Positions 45,684-56,207 of a stretch of 64,000 nt of DNA are shown piece after piece. The stretch is from Bog-105 sp965277435 (lineage in GTDB: Bacteria > Acidobacteriota > Terriglobia > Bryobacterales > Bryobacteraceae): the NCBI GenBank assembly GCA_965277435.1, contig OZ255821.1:4402001-4466000 (forward strand). Reading direction: 5' to 3'. Made by a program: the position numbers and the translations under genes. Within the stretch, counting starts at the first letter, position 1. Each line of letters opens with the position of its first letter. The notes beneath the pieces are model-generated. The model made no database searches. It saw only the letters and a list, made by a program, of their open reading frames with translations, and had not been told where the DNA came from.

Positions 45684-48308
45684 TTACTCCTCTCGCAGCA
45701 GTGTTAAAGGATTAAGCGATAGCGCGCGTTGCGCGGGAATCCAAGTGGCGAGCAAGCCCAGTAGTGCCATGGCTAAAACAGCTCCCGCCAAGACCAGGGG
45801 ATCGCGGGGAGTGGCCTGATAGACGATGGAAGCCAGCACGCGGCTGGCTAGGATCCCGAGGAGCAGGCCGGCTGCCGAGCCGAAGGCAAGCAACTTGAGG
45901 GCGCGTCCTAACGCCGCTTGCAGTATTTGCTTGCGCTGCGCGCCGAGAGCCATGCGAATGCCCAATTCCTTGAGCCGTTTGCTGACCGAGTAGGCCGCGA
46001 TTCCGAAGATGCCCGTGATGGACAGCATGGCGCCCATCACTCCCAGCACGCCGAGCGAGATCGTCGCCATGCGCGGGCCGAATAGAGCAACGCCGAGGTC
46101 GTTGTCCCAGGTTTGGATCAAAGAAGGCAGCCCGGAGTCCAGGTTCCGCAGTTTGCTCCGCATGGCTGCCGCCAGTTGCTGCGGATCGCGGTTCGATCGG
46201 AGTACCAGCAAAGTCTCGCTCGACGGCACTTGCAGGATGGGCAAGAACGCCGCCGCTTCCAGGCGTTCGCCCATGCGCTGATATTTTCCGTCCTGCACTA
46301 CCCCCACGACTTGTACGCGCGTGCCGTCTTGTGTCTTGAAATACCTGCCGGTTACGTTTGTTACTGAACCGAAGAGCATGCGCGCAAACTGCTGGTTGAT
46401 CACTGCTACGCGCGGAGCGTTTCGATCGTTCCAGGCAAAGCCCCTGCCAGACAGCAGGGCAGTGCCGGCAGCACGGAAATAGCCGGGCGAGACGCTGTAC
46501 GTGGGGACCTCAGCCGCGGCATTCGACGGCCGCAAATCCGTCGCGTCGTCGTGAAACACAATCAACCACCGCATGCTGCCATTGAGTGGCGTCCGATCGG
46601 CAAGTCCCACGGAGGTTACGCCGGGAATGGTCTGCATGGCTTCCAACATGCGCTTTTGCATTGCAGGCAACCGGTCGCCAAGGTAGCCCGCCATCGTAAG
46701 ATCCGTATCTATCAGCATCGCGTTTCGCGGCTCGAAACCGAAATTGCTGTCAAGTGAGCGCACGTATCCGCGCACGGCGACCATGGAAGAGGTAATCAGC
46801 AAGGCGCAGATCGCAATTTGCACCACAACCAACAGGTCTCGGGCAGTGATCCGTCGCTCAGCCGTACTTCTCGATCCTGACTTGACGATCTGATGAGGAT
46901 CGGTGTGAAGTACTTGCCTCACAGGGACCGCGCCAAAGAAGAAAGCGCTCACCAATGTCAACAGCAGGACGACTGCATAGACACGCGCATCTGGGTACAC
47001 AGCCAAATGGACGGGAAATCTGGGCACTGGCTGCCATACGCTGAGCCGGCTTAACAGCATTGAGCCAAGCCAGAGTCCGGCAGCGCCTCCCATTACGGAT
47101 AGCAGCAGAGCTTCGGTGAAGAGTGCGCGCAGAATGCGTTGGCGGTTCGCTCCCAGCGCGAGTCGCAAAGCAATCTCACGCGCCCGGTCAGCTGCGCGTG
47201 CGGCAAACAGGCTGCCCAGGTTGGCACAGGCGGCCAGCAGAATTAATCCGGCTAGCAGCATCAATGCGGTGAGAAATGCCCGCGTAGGCGGACCACCGAA
47301 GTCGCCAAAAAGAAACGGACGTGCCAAGCCAAAACGCATGCCGGCGTCGGTTTGAGGATAAGTCTTTTCCAGATAGGCGCCAATCGAGTTCAGATCGGCG
47401 ATTGCCTGTGCCGGCGTTATGGCAGCCTTCAGATGTCCGATCGTCATCAAAAGCGATGGGCTCGAGCGAGCGGTCAGGCTATTCTGCCCTTCGACCTGCT
47501 CCTGGTTCACGATCGGCACAAATAAATCCTGAGAGAAAAATAAGACGGGCCCGTGAAACCCGCGCGGCGCAACACCGATGATGGTGAACGGGTGCTTGTT
47601 GAGCTGAACGGTGCGGCCAATCACGCCGCGATCGTTCTGAAAATGGTTCTGCCAATAGGCATAAGTGAGCACGATATACGGCGCGCTGTTGGGGCCGTGC
47701 TCATCGGAGGCGTGAATGAAACGGCCCAGGTACGGCTGTATCCCAAATACGTCGAAGAAGTTTCCACTCACTTCGTCGACAAAAGCGCGCTTGGGGTTGC
47801 CGCCCGTGTCCAGTCCTGCCTGAGCGTTGTTATAAGCGGCCACGCCGTCAAAGCTGCGGTTGTGGTTGCGAAGGTCGAGATAGTCGGGATACGACAAAGG
47901 CAGCGATTTACTTCTCGAGTGCTCGATGGTGTAGAGGCTCTCCGGGTGAGGCACATTCAGCGGACGCAGGACGAGCGTGTTCATGATGCTGAAAACCACT
48001 GCGTTGGCAGCGATGGCCATCGCGAGTGTCAAAACGGCGGTGAGGGTGAAGCCGGGAGATTTGCGCAACGTGCGCAGGCTGAAGCGGACGTCTTGTTGCA
48101 GGGTCTCGAGGAATGTGCCGCCGAGCGATTCGCGGCATTCTTCTTTGAAGCGTTGCCGGCCGCCGAATTCGATGCGGGCGCGGCGTTCGGCTTCGGGACG
48201 AGAAAGGCCGGAGCGTTCCAGATCGTCGGCGCGATGCTGGATGTGTGAGCGCAGTTCCTCGTCCATGTCACCGGCCGCGCGCGAACGATGAAAAAATCGA
48301 AACTTCAT
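45684..48308 (-). CDS. ADOP-family duplicated permease, fourth of the array
   Basis: It is co-linear with its neighbours, with the standard prefix RSGLSRPEAERRARIEFGGR, first helix LTAVLTLAMAIAANAVVFSI, MacB-like domain and two FtsX blocks. The Gln-rich loop (AYNNAQAGLDTGGNPKRAF) and the second extracellular domain (IPGVTSVGLADRTPLNGSMR) are the most divergent parts, while the C-terminal 120 residues are nearly identical to the others. That points to divergence of the exposed domains and homogenisation of the membrane part. Confidence 0.92.
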   Translation of the reverse strand: MKFRFFHRSRAAGDMDEELRSHIQHRADDLERSGLSRPEAERRARIEFGGRQRFKEECRESLGGTFLETLQQDVRFSLRTLRKSPGFTLTAVLTLAMAIAANAVVFSIMNTLVLRPLNVPHPESLYTIEHSRSKSLPLSYPDYLDLRNHNRSFDGVAAYNNAQAGLDTGGNPKRAFVDEVSGNFFDVFGIQPYLGRFIHASDEHGPNSAPYIVLTYAYWQNHFQNDRGVIGRTVQLNKHPFTIIGVAPRGFHGPVLFFSQDLFVPIVNQEQVEGQNSLTARSSPSLLMTIGHLKAAITPAQAIADLNSIGAYLEKTYPQTDAGMRFGLARPFLFGDFGGPPTRAFLTALMLLAGLILLAACANLGSLFAARAADRAREIALRLALGANRQRILRALFTEALLLSVMGGAAGLWLGSMLLSRLSVWQPVPRFPVHLAVYPDARVYAVVLLLTLVSAFFFGAVPVRQVLHTDPHQIVKSGSRSTAERRITARDLLVVVQIAICALLITSSMVAVRGYVRSLDSNFGFEPRNAMLIDTDLTMAGYLGDRLPAMQKRMLEAMQTIPGVTSVGLADRTPLNGSMRWLIVFHDDATDLRPSNAAAEVPTYSVSPGYFRAAGTALLSGRGFAWNDRNAPRVAVINQQFARMLFGSVTNVTGRYFKTQDGTRVQVVGVVQDGKYQRMGERLEAAAFLPILQVPSSETLLVLRSNRDPQQLAAAMRSKLRNLDSGLPSLIQTWDNDLGVALFGPRMATISLGVLGVMGAMLSITGIFGIAAYSVSKRLKELGIRMALGAQRKQILQAALGRALKLLAFGSAAGLLLGILASRVLASIVYQATPRDPLVLAGAVLAMALLGLLATWIPAQRALSLNPLTLLREE

Positions 48309-48310
48309 AG

Positions 48311-50935
48311 TTACTCCTCGCGAAGTAGAGTCAAAGGGTCAAGCGACAACGCGCGTTGTGCGGGAATCCAGGTAGCGAGCAATCCCAGTAGCGCCATGGC
48401 TAAAACAACGCCGGTTAATACTAGAGGATCGCGGGAAGTGGCCTGATAGACGATAGAAGCCAGCACCCGGCTGGCTAGGATTCCCAGGATCAGGCCGGCT
48501 GCCGAGCCGAAGGCAAGCAATTTTAAGGCGCGGCCCAACGCTGCTTGGAGTATTTCCCTCCGCTGCGCTCCGAGCGCCATGCGAATTCCCAATTCCTTCA
48601 AGCGCCGGCCGACCGAATAGGCGGCCATGCCGAAGATACCCGTGATCGAGAGCATCGCGCCCATTATGCCCAGCACACCCAGCGACAGGGTCGCCATACG
48701 CGAAGCAAACAGAGCAGTGTCCAGTTCTTTATTCCAGGGCAGGATATACAAAGGCAGCTGGGCGTCGAGATTTCGAAACGTGCTCCTGATGACGGCAGCA
48801 AGCTGCGGAGAATCGCGGTTTGAGCGTACTACCAGCCAGGTCTCATTCGATGGCGATTGCAGGATGGGGAGAAACATCGCGGGATGCGGGGCTTCGGTGA
48901 GGCTCGTGTATTTTCCGTCTTCCGCGATACCGACCACTTGCAGGCGCGTTCCATCCCGCAGCTTGTAGGATTTGTTTAAAGCGCTCCGTGCGGAGCCAAA
49001 GAGTTTGCGTGCAAACTCCTGGTTGACGACTGCGACGCGCGGCGCATTTTTATCGTCATGCCAGGAGAAGGTTCGTCCAAACAACAAGGCCGTGCCGGCT
49101 GCGCGGAAGTATTCGGGAGATACGCTGAAGTCGACGGCTCGGGCCGTGGCATTCGATGGTTTCAGATCCGTCGCATCGGCGGTAAAAACCGGGCTGGTCT
49201 CGTTTGCATCTAAGGGTGGAAGGTTGACCAATCCGACGGACTTCACACCGGGAATGGTCTTTACGGCATTGATCGCACGCTTTTGCATGGCGGCCGCCTG
49301 GTCGGCGGTGTAACCAGCCATTTTGAGATCTGTATCGACGAGCAGTGCGTTCTGCGGCTCAAAGCCGAAGCCGCTGTGTAGTGAGCGCACTAATCCACGC
49401 ACGGCGACTAACGAAGAAGTGACGAGCACGGCACAGATGGCGATTTGCACGGCAAGCAAGAAGTCCCGGATCGTGAGCCGCCGGCCCGCCAGTCCGGTCG
49501 AGCCCGACTTCACGATCTGGTATGGATCGGTTCTGAGCACCTGGCGCACCGGAGCGATACCGAAGAGGATTCCGCTGGCCAAGGCGAGCAGTAGGGCGAC
49601 GGCGTAGACATTGGCATCCGGGTTGACCGGCACATGAATGGGCCATCGGGAGAAAGGCTGCCAGACGCTCAGCGCGCGCAACAGCGCCACGCTGCCCGAG
49701 AGGCCGACGACGCCTCCGAGGAGCGCGATGAGGATGGCTTCAGTGAGGAGAGTGCGCAGAATACGTGCGCGGCTCGATCCGAGCGCGAGGCGCAGAGCTA
49801 CTTCGCGCGAACGGTCGGCGGCGCGCGCGGCAAACAGATTGCCGAGATTGGCGCAGGCAGCCAAGAGAATCAAACCGGCCAGCAGCAGCAAGGCCGCGAG
49901 AAATGCGCGTATGGGACGACCGAGATAGTCGCCATAAAGGCTGGGACGCGCCAAAGTAAAGCTCCTTTGGTCATCGTCTTTGGGATAGGTCTTTTCAAGA
50001 TACGAGCCGATCGAGTTGAGATCGGCAACGGCGTGGGCCGGCGTGACACCGGTCTTCAGGTGCCCCATCACCATAAACACCCAACGGCTGCCGCGCGCGT
50101 TCAGATCATCCACTCCGCCTATCTGCTGCTGGTTCACTAAGGGCAAGAAGGCATCGGGATGGAAAAACAAAATAGTTCCGTTGAACTCAGGTTGCGCGAC
50201 ACCGAGGATGGTGAAAGGGTGCTTGTTGATCTGAACGATACGGCCGACCACGCTCTTATCATTCTGAAAATGACCATGCCAATACTCGTAGGTGAGAACC
50301 AGGTACGGGGCACTGTTGGGGCCATGTTCATCGACGCCGTGGAAGAAACGGCCGAGGTAGGGCTGCAGGCGTAAGACGTCGAAGTAATTCCCGGTCACTT
50401 CATAGAGCCAGAGGCGGGATGGATTTTCGCCGGTGTCGAGCCCCGCTGCAGTCATGGTCCAGGCGGCCAAGCCGTCGAAGCTGCGGTTGCGATCGCGCAG
50501 ATCGAGATAGTCGGGATACGACTGATAGCCGGAAGCCTCGTTGCCATGCTGCATTTCGTAGAGGCTTTGGGCCTGGGGCACGTTCAAGGGGCGCAGGATC
50601 AGCGCGTTCACTACGCCGAAGACTACGGCGTTGGCGCCGATAGCGAGCGCGAGGGTTAAACCGGCGGCGATGGTAAAGCCGGGCGACTTGCGCAACGTGC
50701 GCAGGCTGAAGCGGACGTCTTGCAGGACGGTCTCGAGGAAATTTCCGCTGAGCGCTTCGCGGCATTCCTCTTTGAAGCGTTGCCGGCCGCCGAATTCGAT
50801 GCGGGCGCGGCGTTCGGCCTCGGCGCGGTCGAGGCCGGAACGTTCCAGATCGTCGGCGCGATGCTGGATGTGGGAGCGCAGCTCCTCATCCATGTCGTCG
50901 GTTACGCGCGAACGATGAAAGAATGGAAAATTCAT
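48311..50935 (-). CDS. ADOP-family duplicated permease, third of the array
   Basis: It starts MNFPFFHRSRVTDDMDEELR and shares the prefix RSGLDRAEAERRARIEFGGR. The first helix is FTIAAGLTLALAIGANAVVF. The exposed domains (WTMTAAGLDTGENPSRLWLY; IPGVKSVGLVNLPPLDANET) differ from the siblings. The C-terminal block differs in a single spot from copy four: MAAYSVGRRLKELGIRMALG has GRR where the others have SKR or SRR. It ends LLREE and its last codons form the next gene's SD. Confidence 0.92.
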   Translation of the reverse strand: MNFPFFHRSRVTDDMDEELRSHIQHRADDLERSGLDRAEAERRARIEFGGRQRFKEECREALSGNFLETVLQDVRFSLRTLRKSPGFTIAAGLTLALAIGANAVVFGVVNALILRPLNVPQAQSLYEMQHGNEASGYQSYPDYLDLRDRNRSFDGLAAWTMTAAGLDTGENPSRLWLYEVTGNYFDVLRLQPYLGRFFHGVDEHGPNSAPYLVLTYEYWHGHFQNDKSVVGRIVQINKHPFTILGVAQPEFNGTILFFHPDAFLPLVNQQQIGGVDDLNARGSRWVFMVMGHLKTGVTPAHAVADLNSIGSYLEKTYPKDDDQRSFTLARPSLYGDYLGRPIRAFLAALLLLAGLILLAACANLGNLFAARAADRSREVALRLALGSSRARILRTLLTEAILIALLGGVVGLSGSVALLRALSVWQPFSRWPIHVPVNPDANVYAVALLLALASGILFGIAPVRQVLRTDPYQIVKSGSTGLAGRRLTIRDFLLAVQIAICAVLVTSSLVAVRGLVRSLHSGFGFEPQNALLVDTDLKMAGYTADQAAAMQKRAINAVKTIPGVKSVGLVNLPPLDANETSPVFTADATDLKPSNATARAVDFSVSPEYFRAAGTALLFGRTFSWHDDKNAPRVAVVNQEFARKLFGSARSALNKSYKLRDGTRLQVVGIAEDGKYTSLTEAPHPAMFLPILQSPSNETWLVVRSNRDSPQLAAVIRSTFRNLDAQLPLYILPWNKELDTALFASRMATLSLGVLGIMGAMLSITGIFGMAAYSVGRRLKELGIRMALGAQRREILQAALGRALKLLAFGSAAGLILGILASRVLASIVYQATSRDPLVLTGVVLAMALLGLLATWIPAQRALSLDPLTLLREE

Positions 50936-50937
50936 AG

Positions 50938-53574
50938 TTACTCCTCGCGTAGCAGTGTCAAAGGGTCAAGCGAGAGCGCGCGCTGCGCTGGAATCCAGGT
51001 CGCGAGCAAGCCCAGTAGCGCCATGGCCAGCACTACGCCGGACAGCACTAGCGGATCGCGGGGAGTGGCCTGATAGACAATCGAAGCCAGCACCCGGCTG
51101 GCTAGAATTCCCAGGAGCAGGCCTGCTGCCGAACCAAAAGCGAGCAGTTTCAAGGCCCGTCCCAGAGCCGCCTCCAGCACTTCCTTGCGCTGCGCTCCCA
51201 GTGCCATGCGGATTCCTAATTCCTTCAGCCGCCGGCTCACCGAATACGCCGCCATCCCGAAGATGCCCGTGATCGACAGCATCGCGCCCATTGCGCCCAA
51301 AACACCTAGCGCTACCGTCGCCACCCGCGAGGGGAACAGCACGAAGTTCATGGCTTCGTTCCGCGTTTGGATGAGAGAAGGAAGTCCCGCATCCAAAGCC
51401 CGCAGTTTGCTCCTGATCGCTACGGCCAGTTGCCGGGGCTCTTCTTTTGAGCGCAGTACCAGCGCCGTCTGACTCGACCCGACTTGCAGGAGGGGGAAAA
51501 ACATTGCCGGCTGCGGATCTTCAGCAAGGCTGGTATATTTTCCGTCTTCCACAACGCCCACGACCTGTATGCGCGATCCGTCGGGAGTCTTGTAATACCG
51601 GCCCGTTGCGCTGGTCGCGGCGCCAGAGACTTTGCGCGCAAGCTCATGGTTGATCACGGCCACACGCGGCGAATTCTTATCGTCATGCCACGTGAAATCT
51701 CTGCCCGCTAACAAGCCGGTGCCCGCCGCACGCAAATATCCGGGAGAGATGCTGTACCTTATGGCGTCAGCTACGGCGTTGGCGGGTCTGAGGTCTGTCG
51801 CTTGGTCGAGAAATACGGTCGAGTCAATCGGCCGTCCATTTGCTAGTGGCGGCGAATCAATCAGTCCCACGGAGCTTACGCCGGGAATTGTCTGGATGTC
51901 ACTGATCATGCGCTTTTGCATGGTGTCCACCGCGCCGCCGCGATAGCCGGCCATATACAGGTCGGTTTCCGCCAGCATGGAGTTGCTGAGCTCAAAACCG
52001 AAATTGCCATGCAAGGAGCGGGCGAGTCCACGCACCGCAACCATCGCAGAAGTGATCAGCACTGCGCAAATCGCGATTTGCGCCGCCAGCAAAAGGTCCC
52101 GGACCGTAATCCGCCGACCGAACTTGCCACGGAGGCTGCCGGTCGATCCCGACTTGATGATCCCGTAGGGATTCGTCTGGAGGATTTGCCGAACGGGGAC
52201 CGCGCCAAAGAGAAATCCGCTGGCTAACCCCAACAGCAAGGCAATTCCGTAAACGCTGGCATCCGGGTTCACGGGGAGATTGATGGGGAATTGGGGAAAT
52301 GGCTGCCACGCGCTCAACCAGCGCAAAAGCTCGAGGCTGCCCCATAGTCCAACAGCGCCTCCCATCAATGAAATCAGCACGGCTTCGGTAAATAGGGTGC
52401 GCAGAATGCGGGTCCGGCTCGATCCGAGCGCCAGCCGCAGAGCCACTTCGCGCGATCGGTCGGCCGCTCGTGCGGCAAACAGGCTGCCCAGATTGGCGCA
52501 GGCTGCTAACAGAATCAGCCCGGCCAGCAGCATCAAGGCCGTGACGAATGCCCGTACCGGACGGCCCAGGTAATCGCCGTAAAGGCTGGGGCGCGCCAGG
52601 GTGAAAGTCATTTTGCCGTCGTCTTTCGGATAGGTTTTTTCGAGATAAGCCCCAATCGAGTTCAGATCGGCCATCGCTCGTGAGGGCGTCACTCCCGCCT
52701 TCAGATGTCCCATCACCATGAAGACCCAACGGTTTCCGCGCACGTTCAGGAAACCCGAACCTTCGATCTGCTCCTGATTCACCATCGGCACAAAGAAATC
52801 GGGCGAGAAAAATAAAAGGGTCCCGTGAAACTCAGGCGGCGCTACACCGACGATGGTGAAGGGATGCTTGTTCACCTGAACGGCACGGCCCACGACGCCA
52901 CGATCATCCTGAAAATGGGTGTGCCAATACGCGTAGGTGAGCACGACGTAGGGAGCGCTGTTTGCGCCGTGCTCATCGGAAGCATGAAAGAAACGGCCCA
53001 GATACGGGTGCAGGCGTAATGCATCGAAGTAGTTGCCGCTGGCTTCATAGACCCAGGCCGGGGAGGCGTTCTGGCCCGACTTCATTCCGGCCGAAGTGAT
53101 GTTATAAGCAGCCAAACTCTCGAAGCTGCGGTTGCGATCGCGCAGATCGAGATAGTCGGGATACGATTGTGCCGCGAAATGATCGCGTTGAATTCCATAG
53201 AGGCTCTCGGCCCCGGGTACATTCAGCGGGCGCAGGATAAGCGCATTCATTACGCTGAAAACTACCGCGTTAGCGCCGATGGCGAGCGCCAACGTGAGAA
53301 CGGCGGCGGTGGTAAAACTGGGGGACTTGCGTAGGACGCGCAGGCTGAAACGCACATCCTGTATGAGGGTCTCGACCAAATTGCCCCCGAGTGCCTCCCG
53401 GCATTCCTCTTTGAATCGTCCGTGGCCGCCGAATTCGATGCGGGCGCGGCGTTCGGCTTCGGGACGAGGAAGGCCGGAACGCTCCAGATCGTCGGCGCGA
53501 TGCTGGATGTGTGAGCGCAGTTCCTCGTCCATGTCACCGGCCGCGGGCGAACGATGAAAAAATGGAAAATTCAT
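50938..53574 (-). CDS. ADOP-family duplicated permease, second of the array
   Basis: At 878 residues this is slightly longer than the next three. The extra length is mostly a loop before the second MacB-like region (KSGSTGSLRGKFGRRITVRD). The prefix RSGLPRPEAERRARIEFGGH and the two FtsX blocks are typical. It follows copy one by 5 bp. The extracellular domains carry LDLRDRNRSFESLAAYNITS and IPGVSSVGLIDSPPLANGRP. The ending LLREE is shared. Confidence 0.92.
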   Translation of the reverse strand: MNFPFFHRSPAAGDMDEELRSHIQHRADDLERSGLPRPEAERRARIEFGGHGRFKEECREALGGNLVETLIQDVRFSLRVLRKSPSFTTAAVLTLALAIGANAVVFSVMNALILRPLNVPGAESLYGIQRDHFAAQSYPDYLDLRDRNRSFESLAAYNITSAGMKSGQNASPAWVYEASGNYFDALRLHPYLGRFFHASDEHGANSAPYVVLTYAYWHTHFQDDRGVVGRAVQVNKHPFTIVGVAPPEFHGTLLFFSPDFFVPMVNQEQIEGSGFLNVRGNRWVFMVMGHLKAGVTPSRAMADLNSIGAYLEKTYPKDDGKMTFTLARPSLYGDYLGRPVRAFVTALMLLAGLILLAACANLGSLFAARAADRSREVALRLALGSSRTRILRTLFTEAVLISLMGGAVGLWGSLELLRWLSAWQPFPQFPINLPVNPDASVYGIALLLGLASGFLFGAVPVRQILQTNPYGIIKSGSTGSLRGKFGRRITVRDLLLAAQIAICAVLITSAMVAVRGLARSLHGNFGFELSNSMLAETDLYMAGYRGGAVDTMQKRMISDIQTIPGVSSVGLIDSPPLANGRPIDSTVFLDQATDLRPANAVADAIRYSISPGYLRAAGTGLLAGRDFTWHDDKNSPRVAVINHELARKVSGAATSATGRYYKTPDGSRIQVVGVVEDGKYTSLAEDPQPAMFFPLLQVGSSQTALVLRSKEEPRQLAVAIRSKLRALDAGLPSLIQTRNEAMNFVLFPSRVATVALGVLGAMGAMLSITGIFGMAAYSVSRRLKELGIRMALGAQRKEVLEAALGRALKLLAFGSAAGLLLGILASRVLASIVYQATPRDPLVLSGVVLAMALLGLLATWIPAQRALSLDPLTLLREE

Positions 53575-53579
53575 AGTTG

Positions 53580-56207
53580 TTACTCATCGCGTAGTAGAGT
53601 CAACGGGTCGAGCGACAACGCGCGTTGGGCGGGAATCCAGGTGGCGAGCAAGCCCAGTAGCGCCATGGCCAGCACTACGCCGGACAGGACTAGCGGATCG
53701 CGGGGAGTGGCTTGGTACACGATAGACGCCAGAACGCGGCTGGCTAGAATGCCCAGGATCAGGCCTGCTGTTGAACCGAAAGCGAGCAACTTGAAGGCGC
53801 GCCCCAAGGCTGCCTCTAAGACTTCTTTTCGCTGTGCACCCAGGGCCAGGCGGATGCCTAACTCTTTCAGTCGCTTGCTCACCGAGTAGGCAGCCATGCC
53901 GAAGATGCCGGTGAGGGAGAGCATTGCTCCCATGACGCCTAAAACACCAAGTGAAATTGTCGCCACGCGCGAGGGAAACAAGACAACCTCCAACATGCTG
54001 TTCCAGGTCTGGATATCAAGGGGCAGCCCGGCATCTAAGGTGCGCAGTTTACGCCTGATGGCCGCAGCGGTCTCTTGACTATCGTGTGTGGAACGCACCA
54101 CCAGAGCGGCTGCACTCGAGGGAGACCGCAGAAATGAGAGAAACATCGCGGGCTGTTGTTCTTCCGTAAGACTCAGATATTTTCCGTCTTCGACCACACC
54201 CACAATCCGGACACGCTGTCCATCCTGCAATTTGAAATAGCGGCCGACTGCGCTGACGTCTTTGCCGAAGAGGCGGCCGGCAAACTCCCGATTCACTACC
54301 GCTACGGGTGGTGCGGTTTTGTCGTCATGCCAGGTGAGCTCTCTACCCGCCAGCAAGGTGGTGTTTGCCGCCCGGAAGTACTGAGGAGATATCTCGTACC
54401 TGTAAGGCATGAAGGCGATATTGGATGGCCGGAGATCGGTAGTTTTTTCCTTAAAGATATTCGCCCGGAAAGCGGCTGTGTAGACCAAAGGAGGGTAATT
54501 GTTCACCAACCCTACTTGCTGCACGCCGGGAATGGTTTTTATCGTGTCGATCATGCGCTTTTGCATAGCAGGCACCTGCTCGCCGCTGTAACCGGCCATG
54601 GCGAGGGTGGCATTGACAATCAGCGTGTTGCGCGGCTCAAAGCCGAAGTTGGCGTGCAGGGAGCGCACTAATCCGCGCACTGCCACCAGCGAAGAGGTGA
54701 CGAGAACCGCACAGATCGAGATCTGGAGAACCAGGAGCAGGTCGCGGACGCTTATGCGTCGGCCAGGTCTGACGCTCGGTCCCGCTTTGATGATCTGATA
54801 GGGATCGGTCCTGAGCACCTGGCGGACGGGAACCATTCCGAAAAGGAATCCGCTGATTAAAGCGAGGGCGAGAGCGACGAGGTAGACTTTCGCATCTGGA
54901 TTTACAGGAAGGTGGATGGGCGCCGCGGGAAAGGGCTGCCACACACTTATCTGGCCTAACAGCGCAATGCTGCCCAGCAGTCCGATACCTCCGCCAGCCA
55001 GCGAGATGAGCACTGCTTCGGTAAGCAGTCCCCGGAAAATGCGGCTGCGGCTGGAACCGAGGGCGAGCCGCAGAGCCACTTCGCGCGTTCGGTCGGCAGC
55101 ACGGGCGGTAAACAGGCCGCCCAGATTAGCGCATGCCGCCAGCAAAATCAATCCGGCAAGCAGCGTCAATCCCGCCACGAAACCCCGCACTGGACCACTG
55201 AAAGAAGTGAGGCCTCCATGTGTCAGGGACGAGTTCTTATTGCTAACCTCTTTGGGATAGGCTTTTTCGAGGGCAGCGCCGACAGAGTTCAAATCGGCTT
55301 CGGCCTGGGCGGGTGTGACGCCCGGCTTCAGATGTCCAAACGCTTCAAACAATCCGCGGTCGCTCGAGCGCGCATCCAGGAGATTTTCGCCATCTACCTG
55401 CGCCTGGTTCACAACAGGCATAAAAAAGTCGGGAGAGAGAAACGACAAAGTTCCGCGGAAGCCCGGCTGCGCCACACCAAGGATAGTGAAAGGATGCTTG
55501 TCGATCTGGACAACCCTGCCCACCACGCTTCGATCGTCCTGGAAACGGCTGTGCCAGTACGCATAGTTGAGCACCAGATACGGAGCGCTATTCGGACCGT
55601 GCTCATCGGATCGGTGGAAGAAACGGCCGAGGTACGGCTGAACCTTGAGCACGTCGAAGTAGTTCCCAGTGGTTGCATAGCCAGCGGCGAGGGTTGGATC
55701 TTTGCCTGTGTTCAGACCGACAAAGACGAAATTCCACGCTGCCAGATCCTCGAAGCTGCGGTTGCGATCGCGCAGATCAACGTAATTGGGATAAGACTGC
55801 CAGCCACGATCGGTCCCATACTCGGTTCCCCAGAGGCTCTCCGCTTGCGGCACATTCAGCGGGCGCAGTATCAGACCATTTAAAAGTCCGAAGACTACCG
55901 CGTTGGCGCCGATGCACAGCGCTAGCGTCGAGACAGCGGCAATGGTGAATGCGGGAGACTTCCGCAGCAGGCGCAGACTGAAGCGCGTGTCCTGGAGTAG
56001 CGTCTCCAGGAACTTGCCGCCCAGCGCTTCGCGGCATTCCTCTTTGAAGCGCGCAGGGCCGCCGAACTCAATTCGGGCGCGGCGTTCGGCTTCGGGACGA
56101 GGAATGCCGGAACGCTCGAGATCATCGGCACGGTGCTGGATATGCGAGCGGAGCTCCTCTTCCATGTCTTCCGCCGCCTGAGAACGGCGAAAACTCTTCA
56201 ATCTCAT
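53580..56207 (-). CDS. ADOP-family duplicated permease, first of the array
   Basis: I start this gene at ATG 56207 (MRLKSFRRSQAAEDMEEELR), because it overlaps the PadR stop as ATGA and PadR's last Glu codons (GGAGGA) give it an SD. A longer frame to 56264 lies inside PadR. The prefix, first helix FTIAAVSTLALCIGANAVVF, MacB domain and FtsX blocks match the family. Its N-terminal tip differs from the M-K/N-FPFFHRS start of the other four. Unlike the others it ends LLRDE, so the next SD is weaker (GATGAG). Confidence 0.92.
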   Translation of the reverse strand: MRLKSFRRSQAAEDMEEELRSHIQHRADDLERSGIPRPEAERRARIEFGGPARFKEECREALGGKFLETLLQDTRFSLRLLRKSPAFTIAAVSTLALCIGANAVVFGLLNGLILRPLNVPQAESLWGTEYGTDRGWQSYPNYVDLRDRNRSFEDLAAWNFVFVGLNTGKDPTLAAGYATTGNYFDVLKVQPYLGRFFHRSDEHGPNSAPYLVLNYAYWHSRFQDDRSVVGRVVQIDKHPFTILGVAQPGFRGTLSFLSPDFFMPVVNQAQVDGENLLDARSSDRGLFEAFGHLKPGVTPAQAEADLNSVGAALEKAYPKEVSNKNSSLTHGGLTSFSGPVRGFVAGLTLLAGLILLAACANLGGLFTARAADRTREVALRLALGSSRSRIFRGLLTEAVLISLAGGGIGLLGSIALLGQISVWQPFPAAPIHLPVNPDAKVYLVALALALISGFLFGMVPVRQVLRTDPYQIIKAGPSVRPGRRISVRDLLLVLQISICAVLVTSSLVAVRGLVRSLHANFGFEPRNTLIVNATLAMAGYSGEQVPAMQKRMIDTIKTIPGVQQVGLVNNYPPLVYTAAFRANIFKEKTTDLRPSNIAFMPYRYEISPQYFRAANTTLLAGRELTWHDDKTAPPVAVVNREFAGRLFGKDVSAVGRYFKLQDGQRVRIVGVVEDGKYLSLTEEQQPAMFLSFLRSPSSAAALVVRSTHDSQETAAAIRRKLRTLDAGLPLDIQTWNSMLEVVLFPSRVATISLGVLGVMGAMLSLTGIFGMAAYSVSKRLKELGIRLALGAQRKEVLEAALGRAFKLLAFGSTAGLILGILASRVLASIVYQATPRDPLVLSGVVLAMALLGLLATWIPAQRALSLDPLTLLRDE

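Noticed and set aside
44498..55948. Plus-strand frames in the ADOP array
   Set aside because: They recur at the same relative place in every copy because the copies are paralogous, and overlap membrane-helix codons of the real genes.
43063..56207. ABC transporter ATPase gene inside the array
   Set aside because: No Walker A or LSGGQ motif is present. The family is known as orphan permeases.
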